A stretch of 64,000 nt of DNA from Brooklawnia sp032229645. GTDB taxonomy: Bacteria > Actinomycetota > Actinomycetes > Propionibacteriales > Propionibacteriaceae. Position numbers and translations under genes: made by a program. Positions 26,400 through 34,034 of this stretch are shown here, one piece after another. The notes below the pieces were generated by a model, which was not told the DNA's origin, made no database searches, and saw only the letters and a list, made by a program, of their open reading frames with translations. Each line of letters opens with the position of its first letter. Position 1 is the first letter of the stretch. The stretch is taken from assembly GCA_963722295.1 (NCBI GenBank), contig CAVRLB010000001.1, positions 434,001 through 498,000 on the forward strand, in the 5' to 3' direction.

Positions 26400-26459
26400 G
26401 GGGGTGATCCCGAAACCCCCAGTCCCCGGTTAGGGGGTTAGAGGTCGGGCTCCGGGGAC
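26400..26459. promoter_or_regulatory. Inverted repeats before the acidic repeat gene, possible operators
   Basis: The 165-bp gap between hisS and the repeat gene contains GGGGGT (26400-26405) paired with ACCCCC (26415-26420), and GTCCCCGG (26422-26429) paired with CCGGGGAC (26452-26459). They are about 90-150 bp before the GTG start. The first pair recalls the G5/C5 palindrome in front of the IniB-N gene, suggesting control by the same regulator. The outer pair could alternatively be a terminator stem for hisS, though no T-run follows. Confidence 0.4.
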
Positions 26460-26473
26460 CAACCCGGGGTTCG

Positions 26474-27811
26474 CTAGTCGCCGACCGCGATCACCCGGGG
26501 CCGACGATCGGCTTGCGGGGGTAGCCAAGCGGCCGCATCGGCCATCGTCTGCTCACCGGACCGGATGTCTTTGACCTCACCATCGATCCCGCCGAACCAG
26601 ACATAGGGGATGCCCCGTCGATCGGCGTAGCGGATCTGTTTGCCGTACTTATCGGCCTTCGGCGCCACCTCGCAGGCGATCCCCCGGCCGCGCAGTATCG
26701 CCGCCACCTGCATCGCGGTCGAACGGGTTTCTTCGGCGTCCACCGCAACGACCACGCAGCTCGGCACGCTTCGCGATGCAGTTAACTCGCCCTTGGCGAG
26801 CAATGGCACCAGCAATCTCGTCAGTCCCAGCGAAATACCGACACCCGGATATGTGCGCTTGCCGTCGGTGGCCAATGAGTCGTAGCGTCCGCCAGAGCTG
26901 ATCGAACCGAGATGTTCGTGACCGACCAGCTCGGTTTCGTAGACGGTCCCGGTGTAGTAGTCCAGCCCGCGAGCGATCTTCAGATCGGCCACCATCCGAC
27001 CCGGCACCTGAGCGCGGGCCGCGTTGATGACATTCGTCAACGCTTCCAGCCCTTCGTCCAGCATCTCGGAGCGTACGCCGAGTTCTGCGACGCGGTCTGC
27101 GAACGAATCGTCGGTGGTGCATACCGTCGCCAGTCGGACGCATTTGGCGGCCACCTCGTCCGGCAATCCCAACTCTCCGGTCAGCAGCTCAGTCACCGCG
27201 GCCGGACCGATCTTGTCGAACTTGTCGACCCGCTGCAGCACCGCTGCAGTGTCCTCGATGCCGAGACCGCGGTAGAAGCCCTCGGACAGCTTGCGGTTGT
27301 TGACGTGCATGCGCACCGGCGGCAGGCCGAGGCGGTCGTGCAGATTCTCCAACGCCTCGAGCATGACCAGCGGTGCCTCAATGTCATGGTGATCGGCCAG
27401 CGTGTTCTCGCCGATGATGTCGATGTCGGCCTGCGCGAACTCCCGATAGCGGCCCTCCTGCGGACGCTCACCTCGCCAGACTTTCTGAATCTGGTAGCGG
27501 CGGAAGGGAAACTGCAGGTGTCCGGAGTTCTCCAGCACGTAGCGAGCCAGCGGCACGGTGAGATCGAAGTGCAGCCCGAGGTCGTCGCCGGCATCACCGG
27601 GCTCCGCGTGCAACCGGCGCACGACGTAGACCTCCTTGGTGATCTCACCCTTGCGGGTGAGCGACTCCATCGTTTCGACCGCACGCGTCTCGATGCCGGC
27701 GAATCCGTGCAACTCGAAGGTCTCGCGGACCAGATCGATGACTGTCTGCTCGATCATGCGCTGGGCGGGCAGGAATTCCGGGAAGCCGGAAAGCGGCTTG
27801 GGTCGGGCCAT
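26474..27811 (-). CDS. hisS: Histidyl-tRNA synthetase
   Basis: This class II synthetase charges tRNA-His. The 445-residue protein has GFPEFLPAQRMIEQTVIDLVRETFELHGF at the start, motif 2 RYQIQKVWRGERPQEGRYREFAQADIDIIG, the histidine-specific segments ARGLDYYTGTVYE and SSGGRYDSL, and the motif 3 region GVGISLGLTRL. The anticodon-binding domain closes the protein (EVAPKADKYGKQIRYADRRGIPYV). Its ATG overlaps the stop of the hydrolase gene upstream. In many actinomycetes aspS lies next to hisS; here about 11 kb of accessory genes separates them. Confidence 0.97.
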   Translation of the reverse strand: MARPKPLSGFPEFLPAQRMIEQTVIDLVRETFELHGFAGIETRAVETMESLTRKGEITKEVYVVRRLHAEPGDAGDDLGLHFDLTVPLARYVLENSGHLQFPFRRYQIQKVWRGERPQEGRYREFAQADIDIIGENTLADHHDIEAPLVMLEALENLHDRLGLPPVRMHVNNRKLSEGFYRGLGIEDTAAVLQRVDKFDKIGPAAVTELLTGELGLPDEVAAKCVRLATVCTTDDSFADRVAELGVRSEMLDEGLEALTNVINAARAQVPGRMVADLKIARGLDYYTGTVYETELVGHEHLGSISSGGRYDSLATDGKRTYPGVGISLGLTRLLVPLLAKGELTASRSVPSCVVVAVDAEETRSTAMQVAAILRGRGIACEVAPKADKYGKQIRYADRRGIPYVWFGGIDGEVKDIRSGEQTMADAAAWLPPQADRRPRVIAVGD

Positions 27812-28503
27812 CAGGCGAGAGCCTCCTTGGACAGGTACGGGTTGGTGGCCAACTCACGAGCCATCGTCGTGGTGGGACCATGCCCCGGAAGAATACCCGT
27901 TCCGGCATCGATCAGCGCGCGCAGTTTACGCAGCGACTCATTCATCTGAGCCATCGATCCGCCCGGCAAATCGACGCGTCCGATACTGCCGGCGAAGAGC
28001 ACGTCGCCGCTGAACAGCAGCGTCTGATCTGCGGTGTGGGTGCGCAGCACCACGCAGCCCGGGGTGTGTCCGGGAGCGTGGATCACCTCGAAGTCGACTC
28101 CGGCCAGGCTGAGCCGACCGTCGTCTGCTAGTTCGCGCAGATCGTGGGGCGCCGGCAGCACCGTCGTGCCCGCGAGCTGCTCGATGATCGGTTCGCTGCC
28201 GGGTCCGAAGCCGAGGACCGGTTCGGTGAGCATCGGACGATCGTCGGGATGCAGCCAGACCGGCACGGCGAAGTCGTTGGCCAGCGAGGCGGCATCGGCG
28301 ACATGATCGAAATGGCCATGGCTGCAGATGATGCCTTCGGGGTGCAGCCCGTGCTCGTTCAGCACCTGGCGCACCTTGAGTTCGGCCTGAGCGCCGGGAT
28401 CGATGATCACAGCCGGCCTGGTTCCAGATGTCTGCGGGTCACCGACGGCTATCACATAGCAGTTTGTCTGCCAGGGACCGGTAACGATTGGCACGATGAA
28501 CAC
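27811..28503 (-). CDS. Metallo-beta-lactamase-fold hydrolase, glyoxalase II-like
   Basis: The 230-residue product starts at the GTG at 28501-28503 (VFIVPIVTGPWQTNCYVI); the open frame upstream is a shadow of the divergent DUF349 gene. Zinc ligands are seen in CSHGHFDHVADA, APGHTPGCVVL, FSGDVLF and the closing LPGHGPTTTMARE. This pattern fits the glyoxalase II / YcbL-like hydrolases that act on thioesters, but the substrate is unknown. The location next to hisS and rel is the standard actinobacterial context. Its end overlaps the hisS ATG by one base. Confidence 0.9.
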   Translation of the reverse strand: MFIVPIVTGPWQTNCYVIAVGDPQTSGTRPAVIIDPGAQAELKVRQVLNEHGLHPEGIICSHGHFDHVADAASLANDFAVPVWLHPDDRPMLTEPVLGFGPGSEPIIEQLAGTTVLPAPHDLRELADDGRLSLAGVDFEVIHAPGHTPGCVVLRTHTADQTLLFSGDVLFAGSIGRVDLPGGSMAQMNESLRKLRALIDAGTGILPGHGPTTTMARELATNPYLSKEALA

Positions 28504-28533
28504 ATTTTGAAGCCTATCGGGCAAGATGGACCC

Positions 28534-29781
28534 ATGAGTGAAAGTGCAGGGCCGGCTCGTTTCGGTCGCGTCGATTCCGATGGCACCGTCTACGTCGTAA
28601 GTTCGGCGGGTGAACGAAGAGTTGGTCAAGTCCCAGATACCGATCCAGCAGAGGCGCTGACGTTCTTCGTCCGCCGCTATGAGGCGCTCGAGACCGAGGT
28701 CAATCTGCTGTCCAAACGCATCGAATCGGGCACCGTGTCGCCCGAGGAGGCCCGCAAAGCCGTCAACGGTCTGCGGACGTCGATCAGCGAGGCGAATGCG
28801 GTAGGTGACCTGGAGCGCCTGACCGCCAGGCTCGATGGCCTGGCGCCTCAACTCGCCGCTGCTCAGGAGGCCCGCAAGGCTCAGCGCGTGCAGCAGAACG
28901 AGGAGACGAAGGCATCCAAGGAGGCCATGGTCGACCAGGCCGAGAAGCTCGCTGCCGGCAATGACTGGCGCGGCGGGGTCAACAAGTTCCGGGCCTTGTT
29001 GGACGACTGGAAGGCGCTCCCGCGCATCGACCGAGCCACCGACGATGAGCTTTGGCATCGGTTCAGCAGTGCACGCACCACCTACACTCGGCGTCGCAAG
29101 GCGCAATTCGCCAACGAAAATGAGCGTCGCGACGCTGCCCGCAAGGCCAAAGAGGCCATCATCGGGCGCTCCCGCGAGATCGCCGGTTCCACCGATTGGG
29201 CGGGCACCGCTGCGGAGTTCCGTCAATTGATGACCCAGTGGAAGGCCGCCGGCGGCGCCGCGCGCGAGGTCGATGACACGCTGTGGGCAGAGTTCCGCGG
29301 ATTGCAGGACCAGTTCTTCGACGCCCGTTCGGCCGCTTTCAGCGCAGAGGACGACGAGTTCAGCGAGAACCTCACCGCCAAGCAGGGGTTGCTGGATCAG
29401 GCCGAGGCAGCCATCCTTCCGGTCAACGACGTCAAGGCCGCCCGCGAGGCATTCCGCGGCTTCCTCGCTCAGTACAACCAGTACGGCAAGGTGCCCCGCG
29501 ATTCCATTCGCCCCCTCGAGAGCCGTCTTAGGGCATTGGAAAACGCCATCAAGACAGCGGAGGACGACGAGTGGCGACGCACCGACCCGGAGGCCCGCAA
29601 GCGCGCCGCCGACACGGTCGAGATGTTCAGCGCCCAGATCGAGAAGCTTGCCAAGCAGGCAGACGATGCCGAGGCTCGTGGCGATTCGAAGAAGGCACAG
29701 AAGACCCGCGAGTCCATCAAGACCTACACGGAGTGGCTGGACCAGGCCAACAAGGCCTTGGACGAATTCTCAGGTCACTGA
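28534..29781 (+). CDS. DUF349-domain protein
   Basis: The 415-residue protein begins MSESAGPARFGRVDSDGTVYV and contains at least three DUF349 repeats. These are helical segments with tryptophans, such as ANDWRGGVNKFRALLDDWKALPRIDRATDDELWHRF, STDWAGTAAEFRQLMTQWKAAGGAAREVDDTLWAEF and PVNDVKAAREAFRGFLAQYNQYG. The remainder is charged coiled coil. No transmembrane helix is seen. Such proteins commonly sit beside rel and hisS in actinomycetes; their function is not settled. It is divergent from the hydrolase gene (30 bp between starts) and convergent with rel (36 bp between ends). Confidence 0.87.
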   Translation: MSESAGPARFGRVDSDGTVYVVSSAGERRVGQVPDTDPAEALTFFVRRYEALETEVNLLSKRIESGTVSPEEARKAVNGLRTSISEANAVGDLERLTARLDGLAPQLAAAQEARKAQRVQQNEETKASKEAMVDQAEKLAAGNDWRGGVNKFRALLDDWKALPRIDRATDDELWHRFSSARTTYTRRRKAQFANENERRDAARKAKEAIIGRSREIAGSTDWAGTAAEFRQLMTQWKAAGGAAREVDDTLWAEFRGLQDQFFDARSAAFSAEDDEFSENLTAKQGLLDQAEAAILPVNDVKAAREAFRGFLAQYNQYGKVPRDSIRPLESRLRALENAIKTAEDDEWRRTDPEARKRAADTVEMFSAQIEKLAKQADDAEARGDSKKAQKTRESIKTYTEWLDQANKALDEFSGH

Positions 29782-29817
29782 CGGTTCACCCGAAGCACAG
29801 GCGGCGCAAACCGACAG

Positions 29818-32172
29818 TCAGCCGCCCTGGCTCACCCGGAAGACGTCATAGACGCCGGAGATCCGGCGCAGCTGGTTGGTCACGTGATCGAGATACTGCG
29901 GGTCGCTGCACTCGAAGGTGAGCCGTACCTTCGCCAGCCGGTCCTTCGTGGTGCTGACCAGCGCCGAGGTGATCGAGATGCCTTGGTCGCTGAGCGCCTT
30001 GGTCAGTTCCGACAGCAGTCCGGTTCGATCGAGCGCTTCGACCTGCACGGCCACGAGATATCCGATGCCGCCGGAGGCCGCCCACTCGACCTGGACGATC
30101 CGTTCGGGCTGGGAGAGCAGGTTCGTGGCGTTCGTGCAGTCGCGACGGTGCACCGAGACGCCGTTCTCGCGCGTGACGAAACCGATGATGGCGTCACCGG
30201 GCAATGGAGTGCAGCATTTGGCCAGTTTCACCCACATATCAGGCTGGCCCTCGACGATCACGCCCGCATCGTTCTTTCCGGTGGAGCGACGCCGCGGAGC
30301 CGCGATGCGTTGGTCCTCTGATCCTTCATCGACGGCGGCCTCCAGGCCGCCCTCGGTCTCCACCAGGCGCTGGACAACGCCCTGGGATCCGACATTGCCC
30401 TCGCCGATCGCGGCATAGAGCGCGTCCACGCTCTGCAAGCGATAGCTGTCGGCCACTGCGGTCAGGTGCTCGACGGTCAGCAGCCGCTGGATGGGCAGCC
30501 CCGACTTGCGTAGCTGACGGGCCAGCTGGTCCTTGCCGTTCTCGATTGCTTCTTCACGGCGCTCCCGGGTGAAATGCTGCCTGATCTTGGAGGTCGCCCG
30601 TGGGCTGGCCACGAAACTCAGCCAGTCGCGGCTGGGGCCGGCGTCTTCGGCTCGAGAGACCAGGATTTCGCAGATGTCGCCATTGCTCAATTTGCTGCTG
30701 AGCGGAACCAGGCGTCCGTTGACCCTCGCGCCGATACATCGGTCGCCGATCTGGGAGTGAATGGCGTAGGCAAGATCGACCGGGGTGGCGTTCTTGGGTA
30801 GCGCGATGACATCGCCCTTGGGAGTGAAGACGTAGACCTCGGTGGTGTTGAGTTCGAAACGCAACGATTCGAGGAACTCCCCCGGATCATCGGTCTCACG
30901 CTGCCACTCGTTGATCTGCTGGACCCAGTTCAGCTGAGAGCCGCCGGGATCGGTGTCGAGCCCGTTCTTGCCTTTCGAGCCGGCTTCTTCCTTGTACTTC
31001 CAGTGGGCGGCGACGCCATACTCGGCCCGCCGGTGCATCTCATTGGTACGGATCTGAAACTCGACAGGCTGATTGCCGGGCCCCAGCACCGTCGTGTGCA
31101 GCGACTGGTACATGTTGTACTTCGGCATCGCGATGTAGTCCTTGAACCGCCCAGGCAGCGGATTCCAGCGCGTATGCAGCACACCGAGAGCGCCATAACA
31201 GTCGCGGGCGGAGTCGACGAGTACCCGCAGCCCGACCAGATCGTAGATGTCCGAGAAATCCCGGCCCCGCACCACCATCTTTTGATAGATCGAGTAATAG
31301 TGCTTCGGGCGTCCGTAGACCGTCGCCTTGATCCCGGCATCCGCCAGGTCCTTCTGTGCCTGATCGATGACCTCGCGCAGCTGACGTTCGCGCTGCGGCG
31401 CCGCCTCGGCGACCATCCGGACGATCTCGTCATAGACCTTCGGTTGCAGGGTCGCGAATGACAGATCCTCCAGCTCCCACTTGATGGCGTTCATGCCCAA
31501 GCGGTGAGCCAGCGGCGCGAAGATCTCCAGAGTGTCCTTAGCGATGCGTTGCTGCTTGTCGGGACGCAGATAGCTGAGCGTGCGCATGTTGTGCAGCCGG
31601 TCGGCGAGCTTGATGACCAGCACCCGGACATCACGCGCGGTGGCCACCACCAACTTGCGGATGGTCTCGGCCTTAGCCGACTCGCCATAGGTCAGCTTGT
31701 CGAGCTTGGTGACCCCGTCGACCAGCTGGGCGATCTCGTCGCCGAAGTCGGCCCTCAGCTGCTCAAGGGTGTAGCTGGTGTCCTCAACGGTGTCATGCAG
31801 CAATGCCGCGCACAGCGTCGACTCGGTCATACCCAACTCGGCGAGGATCGTCGCCACCGCGAGTGGATGAGTGATGTAGGGCTCGCCGCTCTTGCGCTGC
31901 TGACCGCGGTGATAGTGCTCGGCGGTGTGATAGGCGCGTTCCAGCTGATCGAGATCGGCCTTGGGATGATTGGCTCGTACCACCGAGAAGAGCGGGTCCA
32001 GCACCGCTGACTGCGGCGGACGATTGGCCGCGCCGAACCAGGCCAACCGCTGGCGCATGCGCAGCCGGGGTTGTTCCGGCCCGCTGGAGACGCGCTCCAG
32101 GGTGCTCGAATGGGGGGCTCCAGGGGTTCCCTGGCCACTACCGTAGGGACCGTAGACGCTATCTTGCGACAT
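29818..32172 (-). CDS. rel: Bifunctional (p)ppGpp synthetase/hydrolase (RSH)
   Basis: This stringent-response enzyme makes and degrades (p)ppGpp. The 784-residue protein has the complete layout. The HD hydrolase domain contains RKSGEPYITHPLAVA, LLHDTVEDT and KLADRLHNMRTL. The synthetase domain contains RPKHYYSIYQKM, DLVGLRVLV and GRFKDYIAMPKYNMYQSLHT. A TGS domain (VYVFTPKGDVIALP) precedes a zinc-finger-like helical region and a C-terminal ACT domain. The RFKD motif is the basic form found in bifunctional enzymes, and the HD residues are intact. It follows apt and the sec genes as in many actinomycetes. Confidence 0.97.
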   Translation of the reverse strand: MSQDSVYGPYGSGQGTPGAPHSSTLERVSSGPEQPRLRMRQRLAWFGAANRPPQSAVLDPLFSVVRANHPKADLDQLERAYHTAEHYHRGQQRKSGEPYITHPLAVATILAELGMTESTLCAALLHDTVEDTSYTLEQLRADFGDEIAQLVDGVTKLDKLTYGESAKAETIRKLVVATARDVRVLVIKLADRLHNMRTLSYLRPDKQQRIAKDTLEIFAPLAHRLGMNAIKWELEDLSFATLQPKVYDEIVRMVAEAAPQRERQLREVIDQAQKDLADAGIKATVYGRPKHYYSIYQKMVVRGRDFSDIYDLVGLRVLVDSARDCYGALGVLHTRWNPLPGRFKDYIAMPKYNMYQSLHTTVLGPGNQPVEFQIRTNEMHRRAEYGVAAHWKYKEEAGSKGKNGLDTDPGGSQLNWVQQINEWQRETDDPGEFLESLRFELNTTEVYVFTPKGDVIALPKNATPVDLAYAIHSQIGDRCIGARVNGRLVPLSSKLSNGDICEILVSRAEDAGPSRDWLSFVASPRATSKIRQHFTRERREEAIENGKDQLARQLRKSGLPIQRLLTVEHLTAVADSYRLQSVDALYAAIGEGNVGSQGVVQRLVETEGGLEAAVDEGSEDQRIAAPRRRSTGKNDAGVIVEGQPDMWVKLAKCCTPLPGDAIIGFVTRENGVSVHRRDCTNATNLLSQPERIVQVEWAASGGIGYLVAVQVEALDRTGLLSELTKALSDQGISITSALVSTTKDRLAKVRLTFECSDPQYLDHVTNQLRRISGVYDVFRVSQGG

Positions 32173-32254
32173 CGCCTCCCCCTTCCGCTCACACGTTTTA
32201 CCTGAGTGTATTCCCTGTGCAGAACGCCGGGTATTCGCGGCTTAGGAGGGGCCC

Positions 32255-32797
32255 TTAGTCCTCGATACCGATCAGCGCATAGATGTCGTCCACCCCATCG
32301 TTGATCAGGGTCTCGCGTCCGGGCTGTCCGACCAGCTCCAACACCACCTGAATCTGCGCAACGCTGGCACCCAACCGCTCCACCAGCCGCTTGGATGCCT
32401 GCAGCGTCCCACCGGTGGCGAGCAGGTCGTCCACCAGCAGCACGTTGTCGTCAGGCAGCAGGGCGTCTGTGTGAACGGCCAGTGTCGTCGAGCCGTACTC
32501 CAGGTCGAAGCTCTCCTCCACGACCGCGCCGGGCAGCTTGCCCGGCTTACGGATGGGGACGAAGCCTACCCCCAGCCGAAGCGCGAGCGGGGTACCGAAG
32601 ATGAAGCCACGCGACTCCACCCCACAGACCACGCTCGCGTCACAGGGGGCATGCTCGGCCATCACATCGATGACATCGCCGAAGGCCTCGACATCGCCCA
32701 GCAACGGAGTGATGTCGCGGAACCTGATGCCGGGCTTCGGAAAGTCCAGCACAGTGCGAATCAGATTGGCCGCACGAATGACTCGCTGATCGGTCAT
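32255..32797 (-). CDS. apt: Adenine phosphoribosyltransferase
   Basis: Apt salvages adenine to AMP with PRPP. The 180-residue protein starts at the ATG at 32797 (MTDQRVIRAANLIRTVLDFPKPGIRFRDITPLL); the frame is open upstream only as a shadow of secF. The PRPP-binding loop is VLLVDDLLATGGTL, and ESRGFIFGTPLALRLGVGFVPIRKPGKLPG is the type I PRTase active-site segment. One base separates its start from the secF stop, and it lies between secF and rel, the conserved actinobacterial order. Confidence 0.96.
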   Translation of the reverse strand: MTDQRVIRAANLIRTVLDFPKPGIRFRDITPLLGDVEAFGDVIDVMAEHAPCDASVVCGVESRGFIFGTPLALRLGVGFVPIRKPGKLPGAVVEESFDLEYGSTTLAVHTDALLPDDNVLLVDDLLATGGTLQASKRLVERLGASVAQIQVVLELVGQPGRETLINDGVDDIYALIGIED

Positions 32798-32798
32798 C

Positions 32799-34034
32799 TC
32801 ACTTCTTTCTCGACGAACGAGACCTCTTGGACGGCTGAACCCGGGCCTTCGGCTCTGTGATGCCGCTGCCGTCGGTGTCCGTGGACTCACCCGGCTGCGC
32901 AGAATCGGCGTCGTCGTCGCCCGAGGTGGCGAACTCGAGCGCACCGTCGGCCGGTAGTGCCGTCAGCGGTACGCCGGCGGCACTCACCTTGTCGTCGGTG
33001 GTCGCGACCGAGGCCACGACCTTGGCCCTACCGCGTCGCTTGGCCTTCTCCAGGGCGGCACGATGCTTGATCATCGCCGGCTCCCGCTCACGCAATTGGG
33101 CAAGCATCGGAGCGGCCAGGAAGATCGACGAGTAGGCACCCGAGATCATGCCGATCAGCATGGCCAGGCCGAGGTCGGCCAGCGGGCCCTCGCCACCCAG
33201 CACAACCAGCCCGGCAATCAGGATTGCCAGAACAGGCAGTACCGCGATGATCGTGGTGTTGATCGACCGGACGAGCACCTGGTTGACCGCCGCATTGGCT
33301 GCTTCGGTGTAGGTCCGCGACTGGTGCTTCAGATCTTTGGTCTGTTCACGGACCATGTCGAAGACCACCACCGTGTCGTACAGCGAGTAGCCCAGAATGG
33401 TGAGCACCGCGATAACGGTCGCAGGGGTCACCGTGAAACCGGCGAGGGCGTAGAGGCCCACCGTTACGACCAGGTCGTGCAGCAGCGCTATCAGCGCCGA
33501 GGCCGACATCTTCCATTCCCGGAAGTACGCCCAGATCAAGATACCCACCAGCACCAGGAAGACGACCAGCGCCACCAGTGCCTGTTGGGTGATCTGTTTA
33601 CCCCAGGAGGGGCCGATCAACGAGTACGCGACATCGTCGGAGGAAACGCCGGCCTGTTCGGCGATCGCCTCTCGCACCGTGATGACGGTTTCGGTGTCGA
33701 GGCTGCGAGTCTGGATCCGCACTGTCGAATCGCCGACCGTGTTCACCTGCAGGTCGAGATCGGCCACTCCGGTGTTATTGACGGCAGCGGCGAAATCATC
33801 GACCGTGGACGACGTGACGTGCACGGGTGCCTGGAAGACCGAGCCGCCCACGAAGTCGATGCCCAGGTTCAGGCCACGAACCGAGACCGCCAGCACCGAG
33901 ATCAACAGCAGCACGGCGCTGATGGTGTACCACCGACGGCGCTGCGCCATGAAATCGAACTGGAAATCACCGGTGTACAGCCGGTGCGCGAATGTCATCT
34001 TCTTGGCCGGCGGGGCCACCTTGGTCTCACTCAT
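32799..34034 (-). CDS. secF: Protein translocase subunit SecF
   Basis: SecF works with SecD to drive late steps of protein export using the proton gradient. The 411-residue protein has six transmembrane helices: one after a cytoplasmic N-terminus (RRWYTISAVLLLISVLAVSV), then an outer domain, then five. The motifs GIDFVGGSVF, TVGLYALAGFTVTPATVIAVLTILGYSLYDTVVVFD and RSINTTIIAVLP are typical. A long charged cytoplasmic tail of about 110 residues follows, rich in Arg, Lys and Asp/Ser, as in other actinobacterial SecF proteins. The start overlaps the secD end by 8 nt. Confidence 0.96.
   Translation of the reverse strand: MSETKVAPPAKKMTFAHRLYTGDFQFDFMAQRRRWYTISAVLLLISVLAVSVRGLNLGIDFVGGSVFQAPVHVTSSTVDDFAAAVNNTGVADLDLQVNTVGDSTVRIQTRSLDTETVITVREAIAEQAGVSSDDVAYSLIGPSWGKQITQQALVALVVFLVLVGILIWAYFREWKMSASALIALLHDLVVTVGLYALAGFTVTPATVIAVLTILGYSLYDTVVVFDMVREQTKDLKHQSRTYTEAANAAVNQVLVRSINTTIIAVLPVLAILIAGLVVLGGEGPLADLGLAMLIGMISGAYSSIFLAAPMLAQLREREPAMIKHRAALEKAKRRGRAKVVASVATTDDKVSAAGVPLTALPADGALEFATSGDDDADSAQPGESTDTDGSGITEPKARVQPSKRSRSSRKK

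Noticed and set aside
28504..29226. Long N-terminal extension of the glyoxalase-like hydrolase
   Set aside because: Antisense to the DUF349 gene; the metallo-hydrolase fold starts at the GTG at 28503.
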